DNA of 64,000 nt from Ignavibacteriota bacterium (lineage in GTDB: Bacteria > Bacteroidota > Ignavibacteria > Ignavibacteriales > Melioribacteraceae), in contig JADJGF010000001.1 in NCBI GenBank assembly GCA_016708125.1, positions 3,494,001-3,558,000 of the forward strand. Direction: 5' to 3'. Every line of letters begins with the position of its first letter. The first letter of the stretch is position 1. Both the position numbers and the translations under genes were made by a program. Below the pieces are notes generated by a model, which was given only the letters and a program-made list of their open reading frames with translations, was not told where the DNA came from and searched no databases. Of this stretch, positions 53,178 through 61,222 are shown in pieces.

Positions 53178-54841
53178 CCAAACATATTATCAAGACAAAT
53201 CTTTTAGATCTTAAAAATTATTCATTACCAACATCTGCAAAAGATGTAAAACTTAGAATTTACGACAGAATCCCATCTAAAGTTGTAGATATCTATGATT
53301 TTGATATGATATTTCATGATCAAAAAACTATGGATTTGATACGTTCAGGAAGTACAATAGGATGTTTCTACATAGAAAGTCCGGGAATGAGATCATTATT
53401 AAAGAGGTTAAGCTGTGATACTTTTGAAATGTTAACTGCAGCTAGTTCAGTAATTAGGCCAGGAGTTGCGGAATCCGGTATGATGCAGGAATTTATAGAC
53501 AGACACCATGATCCCTCAAGGAGAAAGTATTTAGTTCCGGAAATGGAAGAAGTTTTAGGTGAAACATATGGAGTTATGATTTATCAAGAAGACGTAATAA
53601 AAGTTGCACATAAAATTGCAGGATTATCTCTAGAGGAAGCAGATTTATTAAGAAGGGCAATGTCGGGAAAAATGAGATCTCATACAGCGATGGAAAGAAT
53701 AAAGATTAATTTCTTTTCATCATGTAAATTAAAAGGTCATAGCGAGGAAGTATCAAACGAGTTATGGAGACAAATTGAATCATTTGCAGGTTACGCATTC
53801 TGTAAAGCACACAGCGGATCATTTGCTCTGCTCTCATATCAGGTAGCATATTTAAAATCTCATTATCCGGCGGAATTTATGGCAGGTGTTTTAAGCAATC
53901 GAGGAGGATATTATGCCCCGGCTGTTTACATACAGGAATGTAAAAGATTAGGTTTAAAGGTCAACTTGCCTTCGGTCAACAAAAGTGAATATGAGTACAC
54001 AGGAAAGGGAAAGGAGATTCAGATTGGACTAATGGCAATCGGTGACTTATCAAATAAAACGATGTTAAAGATAATTACAGAAAGAACTAAAAACGGAAAC
54101 TTTGAATCGTTATTAGATTTTTTCATAAGAACAAAAATAGGATATTCCGAATGCGAAATACTTATAATATGTGGAGCATGTGACTGCTTTAATCAGACAC
54201 GACCGACATTAAATCGCTTATTAGGTTTGTATAATTACAACAAGCAATTTCTGCATAATGACGAAGAATCACTATTTGGCTACGATCATTTTAATATTGA
54301 AGATCAAGTAACTACCAGCGAGCAATATTCCATTGAAAAAATTTGCAAGTACGAATATCAAACTTTTGGTTATATGGTAACACAGCATCCTTTGTATTTT
54401 TACAGAGATTTTACGAAACAAAAGAATATCGTGAAAGCAATTGATATGAAAAAATATAATAGCAAGAAAGTTGAAATGATAGGATGGTTTATGACTTCCA
54501 AAAGAATAAGAACCAAAAAAGGCGATATTATGAAATTCTTATCTCTTGAAGATGAAACCGGAACATTTGAAGCAGTGATATTTCCGAAGGTTTACAGTCA
54601 ATGCGCAGAACAGACCATGTCAATGGGTCCATATCTTTTATTTGGCAGAGTTGATTATAATATGGGAAATAATCTTGTCGTTGAAAAGTTAACAGTACTT
54701 TCGAATAGAGAAATTTTATCAATGATACAGAAGGACTCAGTTGAGAATAATTATTTTGGCGATGTTGAACACTTCAGTAATGATGAAATTGATATTGTTA
54801 AAAGTCTTGATTTTGAAAAATATAAAACTGCTTATCTGTAG
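53165..54841 (+). CDS. DNA polymerase III alpha (DnaE/ImuC-like), C-terminal half: fingers to OB fold
   Basis: 558 residues. After about 40 residues without a match, VVDIYDFDMIFHDQKTMDLI resumes the normal DnaE sequence directly after the point where the other half stops. Then CFYIESPGMRSLLKRL, VIRPGVAESGMMQEFI, the fingers region with MIYQEDVIKVA and RRAMSGK, AGYAFCKAHSGSFALLSYQV, a helix-hairpin-helix (GLMAIGDLSNKTMLKI) and an OB fold (VEMIGWFMTSKRIRTKKGD). Together with 51510-53126 it gives about 1096 residues, a normal DnaE2/ImuC size. No intein sequence is visible. Confidence 0.88.
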   Translation: MYTNTKHIIKTNLLDLKNYSLPTSAKDVKLRIYDRIPSKVVDIYDFDMIFHDQKTMDLIRSGSTIGCFYIESPGMRSLLKRLSCDTFEMLTAASSVIRPGVAESGMMQEFIDRHHDPSRRKYLVPEMEEVLGETYGVMIYQEDVIKVAHKIAGLSLEEADLLRRAMSGKMRSHTAMERIKINFFSSCKLKGHSEEVSNELWRQIESFAGYAFCKAHSGSFALLSYQVAYLKSHYPAEFMAGVLSNRGGYYAPAVYIQECKRLGLKVNLPSVNKSEYEYTGKGKEIQIGLMAIGDLSNKTMLKIITERTKNGNFESLLDFFIRTKIGYSECEILIICGACDCFNQTRPTLNRLLGLYNYNKQFLHNDEESLFGYDHFNIEDQVTTSEQYSIEKICKYEYQTFGYMVTQHPLYFYRDFTKQKNIVKAIDMKKYNSKKVEMIGWFMTSKRIRTKKGDIMKFLSLEDETGTFEAVIFPKVYSQCAEQTMSMGPYLLFGRVDYNMGNNLVVEKLTVLSNREILSMIQKDSVENNYFGDVEHFSNDEIDIVKSLDFEKYKTAYL

Positions 54842-55160
54842 TGTTTGTATGTTGGCAAACAGAAGTAGCAAGTAGTTAGGAGTTAGTAGTCGGAAGGCGG
54901 GATTCAGAAAACAGAAAATAAGTAAAAATTAATAATTAAGAATAAAAAACAAGAGAAATTATGAATTGTGAATTAAAAAGATAGAAAAAAAATTAGGAAT
55001 TAATAATTAAGAATGGAAAAATTGAAAGATTTCAAAATTGCATGATTACAAGATGGCAAAAGCAGAATACAGAATTTAGTAACTAGTAGTTAGAAAACAG
55101 AAAAGAAATTATGAATTAAAAGAGAAAAATTAAAAGATTTATATTGGTGCAAAGGAAATT
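54842..55160. repeat. spacer of interspersed repeat words
   Basis: No gene in 319 bases. Words shared with the phage spacers: AATTAATAATTAAGAAT, ATGAATTGTGAATTAAAA, GATTACAAGATGGCAA. Bases 55,000-55,190 resemble 44,150-44,370 overall. Confidence 0.7.
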
Positions 55161-55191
55161 AGCCGGACTTAGAATGTCCGGCTTTTTTTTT
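55161..55191 (+). terminator. terminator copy 2
   Basis: AGCCGGA (55161-55167) pairs with TCCGGCT (55177-55183), followed by T9. Same stem and flank as the terminator at 44341. Confidence 0.85.
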
Positions 55192-55193
55192 AT

Positions 55194-55898
55194 CTAAAAG
55201 AAAAGTGTTAAGCCCATTCTAACGGGAGCCCCTTTTATTTCAAATCCATCGTCCTCTGATTCTCTTTCTGTTATAAAAGATGTTGTCGCAAATTCGGTTA
55301 CAGTTGTTGTTTTGTATGAATAATTATTATCATTGATAAAATATTGCATCAATAAGCCTACCTCCACTGAGAGAGAAAAATCTTCCGAAAATTTATATTC
55401 AGCTCCAACAATTCCATTTATACCAAATCTCTGTGTATCATTCCTATTGATTATAGTCTCTCTATAGGTATGGTTTGTATAATTACGTTTATTGGTTTCA
55501 TCTAATTTACTAAAATATACAAATGGACCAATACCAACCAAAAAATTAACGTTCTTTTTATTATATACAAGTTTATGATATTGAATTGATAGACCAAAAC
55601 CAAGACTATGATTTTCTTTTGTGGTTAATGCCTCATTATGATCAGAATAATCGTATTCTTGGATTTCTGAACCAGAGCCATCTGAGTTATATGTATTAAA
55701 TAAAAATCCAAATCTTAAACCATTATTTTTATCCCAAAAATACCGGTATGAAATAGTGTAACCATCAAAATTAATTAGTTGGAAATTACTGCCGATTTGA
55801 AATTGTAGTCCGTGGGGATTTTCTACGGTGCAGCTGTCTTGTGCATAGTTAGAAGAAACGATTATTGAAAAAATAATTAAATAAAGAAATGGTTTCAT
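55194..55898 (-). CDS. outer-membrane beta-barrel protein
   Basis: 234 residues with a signal peptide ending SNYA-Q. Alternating-strand sequence with aromatic girdles (QIGSNFQLINFDGYTISYRY, FLVGIGPFVYFS) and a terminal Phe (GLTLFF). Fits an OmpA-like or porin-like eight-strand barrel; function unknown. Confidence 0.75.
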   Translation of the reverse strand: MKPFLYLIIFSIIVSSNYAQDSCTVENPHGLQFQIGSNFQLINFDGYTISYRYFWDKNNGLRFGFLFNTYNSDGSGSEIQEYDYSDHNEALTTKENHSLGFGLSIQYHKLVYNKKNVNFLVGIGPFVYFSKLDETNKRNYTNHTYRETIINRNDTQRFGINGIVGAEYKFSEDFSLSVEVGLLMQYFINDNNYSYKTTTVTEFATTSFITERESEDDGFEIKGAPVRMGLTLFF

Positions 55899-55941
55899 GT
55901 CAACTCCATATTTATGAAAGATAAGCCAAGAGGATTAATTT

Positions 55942-56259
55942 TCAATTTTCGAGGTATGTACAGAAAATTTCACGTAAGATTGTGGTTTTGGGTTTCTTGA
56001 ATTTGTCCGATAATTCTTTTACAGCATTATATGATTCTAAATCAAATTTTAGCTGAGCTTTATACGTTTGAATTCTGACAAAATTATCATACTTGAATTT
56101 ATAAATTGGTTTATTAATCTTTTTAATTGATGTATTAATAACCTTGCTATGAAATACTTCTTTTAATAATCCAGTAAAGCCTAATGCTTTTTTGTATTTA
56201 TCATATTCATTTGAATAAACTATAAGTGAGATCGATTTAGTTTTAATTATTTTAGACAT
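55942..56259 (-). CDS. small DNA-binding-like protein, paralogue of 57301
   Basis: 105 residues. The last 45 (IQTYKAQLKFDLESYNAVKE, then KKPKTTILREIFCTYLEN) look like a ribbon-helix-helix domain and resemble the end of the protein at 57301. The N-terminal half is basic. A repressor or antitoxin role is possible; no toxin partner is evident. Confidence 0.55.
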   Translation of the reverse strand: MSKIIKTKSISLIVYSNEYDKYKKALGFTGLLKEVFHSKVINTSIKKINKPIYKFKYDNFVRIQTYKAQLKFDLESYNAVKELSDKFKKPKTTILREIFCTYLEN

Positions 56260-56561
56260 GATTATATATTTAATTTATTATTATAAATTTATAAATAAAT
56301 ATTTATTTGTATATAATAATATAATTCAAATTATAAAAATAATTACATTATTTGACAGAAGATATGCAGAAGTGAATTCTGGAAAGTACATACAGATTAA
56401 GTTGACAAGACAGTAAGTCCCAAAGTAATAATGTCTAAAAATTTGCATTGGAATATTATTATAAAAATATTAATATTGGTTTAAATGTTATAAAATTAAG
56501 ATATTCAGAGAAGGGGGAGTTCTAATGATTTAATTTATTTAAAAGATTTATAGGAATAAAA
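56260..56561. other. AT-rich gap without gene
   Basis: 302 bases, extremely AT-rich to about 56340, then unstructured sequence with AGAAGGGGGAG near 56510. I see no gene or clear hairpin. Confidence 0.5.
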
Positions 56562-57095
56562 ATGGATAAGAAAATTACAAATCCAATTCTTACCTTTTTT
56601 GGAACATATTTTTTTGCATTTCTCTTTTACCTCATTTGGATATTAAAATATTTGAGGCATTTCAATTTTGAATACCAGAAGTATAATTCGAAGATTAAAA
56701 GTTTATTATTTCTTGTAGAAATGAATGTTGGATTTATTTCGATTTACACGATAATACTTTTATTTAATACATCTCAAAGTACAACTCAAGTAACAATTGT
56801 ACTACCTTTCATTTATGTTTTGGCAAATCTGATTACTCTAATTATTGCTATAAAGTTTACAAATTTATTATTAACTGTTTACAGAGAAGAAGGATATTCA
56901 GTCAGATATTCAAATCTTTACACATTGTTGATTTCATTCGGAATATTTTTAATATGCCTAATACCATTTGTTGATTTGGAAAGTAAAATAATATTAGTAG
57001 CTGCTGGGAATACTTTTATTGCGGCTTTTGTAACTTTTTTGCAGTTAAAGATAAACAGATTGTTTAGTACGGAAGAGTATTTGTTTCAGATATAA
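56562..57095 (+). CDS. four-segment membrane protein of unknown function
   Basis: 177 residues, weak AGGAAT before ATG. Hydrophobic segments at about residues 9-27, 48-68, 78-100 and 125-160. No known family. Isolated between minus-strand genes. Confidence 0.6.
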   Translation: MDKKITNPILTFFGTYFFAFLFYLIWILKYLRHFNFEYQKYNSKIKSLLFLVEMNVGFISIYTIILLFNTSQSTTQVTIVLPFIYVLANLITLIIAIKFTNLLLTVYREEGYSVRYSNLYTLLISFGIFLICLIPFVDLESKIILVAAGNTFIAAFVTFLQLKINRLFSTEEYLFQI

Positions 57096-57300
57096 TAATT
57101 AGAGAATTCATGGATTCCCGTCCGTTAGTTAACGGATCACATGAATGACAAATTGAATATTTCTGAAGTCTTTGTTGCCAAATATATTTTAATTGGAAAA
57201 AAAATAATAATGTTTTTAGTTACTCGGATGGAACCCCCCTTTCAAACGGGTAATGAAATCTGGCGGATGGCTTTTAGCTGTTCGCTGGAGATTTAAGAAT
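57096..57300. repeat. spacer with TCCGTTAG-type palindrome
   Basis: TCCGTTAGTTAACGGA at 57121-57136 differs by one base from the palindrome at 40558. GAATTCATGGATTCCC precedes it and GAATGAC follows, as in the other repeat words. Confidence 0.6.
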
Positions 57301-57621
57301 TTATTTTTTTATGTTGGCTAGGTAGGTGCATATCATTTCTCTTGTGATGAAAGGTTTTGCAACTTTATATTTTTCTGCGATTTTTGTTACTTCAGTGAAA
57401 ACAGTTAATTCAACCTTTATAGAACTTTTATAAATCATAGATCTTTCAGAAAGGTTATACTTTAGAATATAATTTGGATTTTTCTTAAGTATAGACTTAA
57501 AATTATTTAATATATTATTGAATATTATTTGCCTTTGAATATGGTTGGCTCTTAAAAGATGTTGGGCTAGCTTTTGTTTTTCTTCTTTGTAAAGCATTGT
57601 AAGTAATGTTTTATATTCCAT
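57301..57621 (-). CDS. small DNA-binding-like protein, paralogue of 55942
   Basis: 106 residues. The C-terminal part (MIYKSSIKVELTVFTEVTKI, then VAKPFITREMICTYLANIKK) parallels the ribbon-helix-helix-like end of 55942-56259. The N-terminal part is helical. It lies just before leader module copy 2, on the opposite strand. Confidence 0.55.
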   Translation of the reverse strand: MEYKTLLTMLYKEEKQKLAQHLLRANHIQRQIIFNNILNNFKSILKKNPNYILKYNLSERSMIYKSSIKVELTVFTEVTKIAEKYKVAKPFITREMICTYLANIKK

Positions 57622-57696
57622 AGTTTGAGTTTAGAATGTTTATATTTTATTATATAAAAAATAATATTTAAATAAATAAAAAAACTGAAAAATTTG

Positions 57697-57786
57697 TAAT
57701 AAAATTATTATTTTTGAGTGGGGGTCAAGTCAATTAAACAAAACAATTGAGTGGTGAAATGCGGCTCCTATACATACCAAGACTTG
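57697..57786 (+). repeat. leader module copy 2
   Basis: Near-identical to 44421-44514; core 57745-57786 differs at one base. It sits about 100 bases before the helicase gene. Confidence 0.75.
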
Positions 57787-57875
57787 AAATAAAGAAAATA
57801 AGAACTTACCAATTTTTATACACACCAAAATCTAAAATACATTTAAATCCAAGTATTATATTTAAAAGGTTATAA
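57759..57875 (+). CDS. possible 38-residue leader peptide before the helicase gene
   Basis: ATG in the leader module, product starts MRLLYIPRLEIKKIR, strongly basic. Stops 7 bases before the helicase ATG. Could be a coupled leader peptide or a non-coding part of the module. Confidence 0.4.
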   Translation: MRLLYIPRLEIKKIRTYQFLYTPKSKIHLNPSIIFKRL

Positions 57876-57881
57876 AAGCTT

Positions 57882-60800
57882 ATGCCCCAAATATTTGATA
57901 ATATTAGTAATCATTTAAATAGCGCACTGAAAAAAACTCTTGAAATATCTTTTCGTTCAGATTTCTGTGTTGGATATTTTAATTTAAGAGGATGGAAACA
58001 AGTCGCTGACGAAATAGAAAACTGGAACGGTGGTGAGAATAATAACTGCAGGTTACTCGTTGGGATGCAAAACTTAGGTGTTGAAACTTTAAAAGAATAT
58101 TTTTCACAAACCGATATTAGTTCAATTGATAATAAAGAAGCAATAAAAATTAAGAAGAGACTTGCTCAAGATTTTAAAGATCAACTAACAATTGGAATCC
58201 CTACAGAAGAAGATGAAATTGGTCTTAGAAAACTTGCAAAACAAATTAGTGAGAAAAAAGTAGTTGTTAAATTATTTTTAAAACATCCTTTACATGCAAA
58301 ACTGTATTTACTTTTTAGAAAAGATCCAATAAGCCCAATAGTTGGTTATCTTGGTAGTAGTAACTTAACACTTGCCGGATTATTAAAACAAGGTGAATTA
58401 AATGTTGATGTTATTGAGCAAGATGCAGCTAAAAAACTAGCACAATGGTTTGTGGACAGGTGGGAAGACCGTTGGTGTATTGATATTTCGGAAGAACTAA
58501 TTGAAATATTAAATACAAGTTGGGCTTCAGAGAAACTATATAGTCCATTCCACGTTTATTTGAAGATGGCATACCATTTAGCTAGAGAAGCAAGAACTGG
58601 TATTAATGAATTCAAAATTCCTAAAATATTCCAAAATGAATTATTAGAATTTCAGAAAAAAGCTGTGTTAATTGCAGCACATCATTTAAATAAAAGAAAC
58701 GGTGTATTGGTTGGAGATGTAGTAGGTTTGGGTAAAACTATAATTGCAAGCGCCCTTTCAAAAATATTTGAAGATGATTATTCAGCTAGAATATTAATTA
58801 TTTGTCCAAAAAACTTAAAACAAATGTGGGATGACTATGTTTATAAATATGAATTAAGGGCAAAAGTTTTATCAAGTTCTGTTGTTCAAAATGAATTAAA
58901 AGAATTGAAAAGGTACAACATTGTTTTGATTGATGAAAGTCATAACCTTAGAAATAGGCAAGGTAAGAGATACAGAGCAATTCATGAGTATATCAAGGAA
59001 AATGAAAGTAAAGTAATATTATTAACTGCAACCCCTTATAATAAAACTTATATAGATTTATCAAATCAACTAAGATTATTTGTTGATGATGAAACTGATA
59101 TTGGAATTGGTCCAGAAAGATTTATTGAATCGGTTGGTGGACAGGTTGAATTTTCTGCAAGATATCAAACTCAACCAAGAACGTTAAGTGCATTTGAAAG
59201 AAGTGATTTTGCAGACGATTGGCGAGAATTAATGCGTTTGTATTTAGTAAGAAGAACAAGAAGTTTTATCAAAGAGAATTATGCAGAAACTGACGAAACG
59301 ATTGGAAGGAAATATCTTACTTTTTCAGATGGCAGACGTTCCTATTTTCCAGATAGGATACCAAAAAGAGTTGAGTATGTGTTTGATCCTAATGATCCAA
59401 CTGATCAATACGCTAAATTATATTCTAAAAAAGTTGTAGATGTTATAAATGATTTGAATTTACCAAGATATGGAATAGCTAATTATTTAATTAATGATGC
59501 AATAAATAAGGCTGATAGTAATGAAAAGATTATAATTGACAATTTATCGCGTGCTGGAAAAAGGTTAATAGGTTTTGCAAGAACAAATCTTTTCAAGCGT
59601 TTGGAAAGCAGTGGGTATTCTTTTTTATTATCTATAAATAGACATATTTTTAGAAATTATATTTTCATATATGCACTACAAAATAAACTTCAAATTCCCA
59701 TCGGACAAAATGAAGCTAGAGCATTAGATGAATATTTAGATGAGCTTGATTTAGATATTTTTAAAGAAAATGATAACAATCATTTTTACTTATCAGAAGA
59801 ACAATTTTTTGAACATGCCTCAGTAATTTATAACCAATATCTTGAAAAATACAAAATAAGATTTGATTGGATTAGATCGAAACTTTTTAATGTTGATCTA
59901 ATGGAAGAATTAAAAAGCGATTGTAAAAAATTATTCAAAATATTAAAATTAGGAAAAAACTGGAATGCAAAAGAAGACAGACAATTAAATGCATTATATA
60001 AGTTATGCTACAAAAAACATAAAGAAGAAAAAGTATTAATATTTACACAGTATGCTGATACTGCAAATTATATTGCCGATGAATTTAAACATAGAAATGC
60101 AGAAAATACTGAATGTGTTACCGGAGATAACGAAGAGCCAACAAAATACGCATATAGATTTAGTCCAATAAGTAATAATAAAATGGGTTACAAGAATACG
60201 AAAGAAGAAATAAGAGTACTTATTTCAACAGACGTATTAAGTGAAGGACAAAATTTACAAGATGCTCATATTGTAATAAATTATGATTTGCCATGGGCTA
60301 TTATCCGTTTAATTCAGAGAGCTGGTAGAGTTGATAGAATAGGTCAAAATGCAGAAGAAATACTTTGTTATTCTGTTTTACCAGAAGATGGATTAGAACA
60401 AATTATTAATTTGAGAAGAAGGTTAAGTCAGCGAATAAGCGAAAATGCCGAAGTAGTTGGATCAGATGAAACATTTTTTGAAGGTGATCCAGTTAATATT
60501 ACTGATTTATACAATGAAAAATCGGGAATTCTTGATGATGAAGATGATGGAGAAGTAGATCTTTCTTCTTATGCATATCAAATATGGCAAAATGCAATTG
60601 ATGATGATCCACAATTGAAAAAGACAATACCAGATTTACCGGATGTAGTTTATGCAACTAAAAAAATAGATAGTCTTGAGGAAAAAGAATCAGTTATAGT
60701 TTATGCGCGAACTTATGATGACAACGATATTCTTTCTTTAGTTGATAAAGATGGAAATCTTATCACTAATTCTCAATTCAGAATTTTAAAAGCTGCAGCT

Positions 60801-61220
60801 TGTGATAAAAATGTTAAGCCACTTGAAAAAATTCATAATCACCATAAATTAGTTGAAAAAGGAATTGAAAATATTAAAGAAATAGATAGTAAAATTGGCG
60901 GACAATTAGGAAAGAAAACCGGAGCAAGATACCGAGTTTATAAACGATTAACAGATTATTATGAAGATAATAAAGATTCTCTTTTTGTAAACGATGCAAT
61001 AAAAAGAGCGATTGAAGATATTTATAAATATCCACTAAGAGAATTTGCTAGAGAAACTTTCAACCGGCAATTGAAATCCGGAATTTCCGATTACGATTTG
61101 GCAAATCTTGCAGCATCCTTAAGGGAAGAAAATAAGCTTAGTATTATTGAAGAAGATGATACTAATAAATATAAAGAACCAAAAATTATTTGTTCACTTG
61201 GATTAAAAGATAAAGAGTAA
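57882..61220 (+). CDS. PLD-nuclease/SNF2-helicase fusion protein
   Basis: 1112 residues. Residues 1-200: one PLD-type HKD motif (H138-A-K140, LYLLF, then GSSNLTLAGL). Residues 255-900: SNF2 helicase with Walker A VGDVVGLGKT (K285), DESH at 351-354, LLTATPYNK, and motifs V/VI in STDVLSEGQNLQDAHIVINY and QRAGRVDRIGQ. A long C-terminal extension is helical. Followed after 2 bases by a DNA methyltransferase gene. Such PLD-helicase proteins occur next to methyltransferases in restriction-like phage-defence loci; DISARM class 1 also pairs an SNF2 protein (DrmD) with a methyltransferase (DrmMI), but the PLD fusion differs from what I know of DrmD. Confidence 0.88.
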   Translation: MPQIFDNISNHLNSALKKTLEISFRSDFCVGYFNLRGWKQVADEIENWNGGENNNCRLLVGMQNLGVETLKEYFSQTDISSIDNKEAIKIKKRLAQDFKDQLTIGIPTEEDEIGLRKLAKQISEKKVVVKLFLKHPLHAKLYLLFRKDPISPIVGYLGSSNLTLAGLLKQGELNVDVIEQDAAKKLAQWFVDRWEDRWCIDISEELIEILNTSWASEKLYSPFHVYLKMAYHLAREARTGINEFKIPKIFQNELLEFQKKAVLIAAHHLNKRNGVLVGDVVGLGKTIIASALSKIFEDDYSARILIICPKNLKQMWDDYVYKYELRAKVLSSSVVQNELKELKRYNIVLIDESHNLRNRQGKRYRAIHEYIKENESKVILLTATPYNKTYIDLSNQLRLFVDDETDIGIGPERFIESVGGQVEFSARYQTQPRTLSAFERSDFADDWRELMRLYLVRRTRSFIKENYAETDETIGRKYLTFSDGRRSYFPDRIPKRVEYVFDPNDPTDQYAKLYSKKVVDVINDLNLPRYGIANYLINDAINKADSNEKIIIDNLSRAGKRLIGFARTNLFKRLESSGYSFLLSINRHIFRNYIFIYALQNKLQIPIGQNEARALDEYLDELDLDIFKENDNNHFYLSEEQFFEHASVIYNQYLEKYKIRFDWIRSKLFNVDLMEELKSDCKKLFKILKLGKNWNAKEDRQLNALYKLCYKKHKEEKVLIFTQYADTANYIADEFKHRNAENTECVTGDNEEPTKYAYRFSPISNNKMGYKNTKEEIRVLISTDVLSEGQNLQDAHIVINYDLPWAIIRLIQRAGRVDRIGQNAEEILCYSVLPEDGLEQIINLRRRLSQRISENAEVVGSDETFFEGDPVNITDLYNEKSGILDDEDDGEVDLSSYAYQIWQNAIDDDPQLKKTIPDLPDVVYATKKIDSLEEKESVIVYARTYDDNDILSLVDKDGNLITNSQFRILKAAACDKNVKPLEKIHNHHKLVEKGIENIKEIDSKIGGQLGKKTGARYRVYKRLTDYYEDNKDSLFVNDAIKRAIEDIYKYPLREFARETFNRQLKSGISDYDLANLAASLREENKLSIIEEDDTNKYKEPKIICSLGLKDKE

Positions 61221-61222
61221 TT

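Noticed and set aside
51510..54841. Intein-split dnaE as in cyanobacteria
   Set aside because: Neither half carries intein blocks and the split point differs; the genes also face away from each other.
57715..57732. Similarity of the leader's G-rich part to the tRNA-Pro anticodon arm (15 of 17 bases)
   Set aside because: Short, low complexity, and no other tRNA part is present beside it; it is unlikely to be the missing tRNA half.
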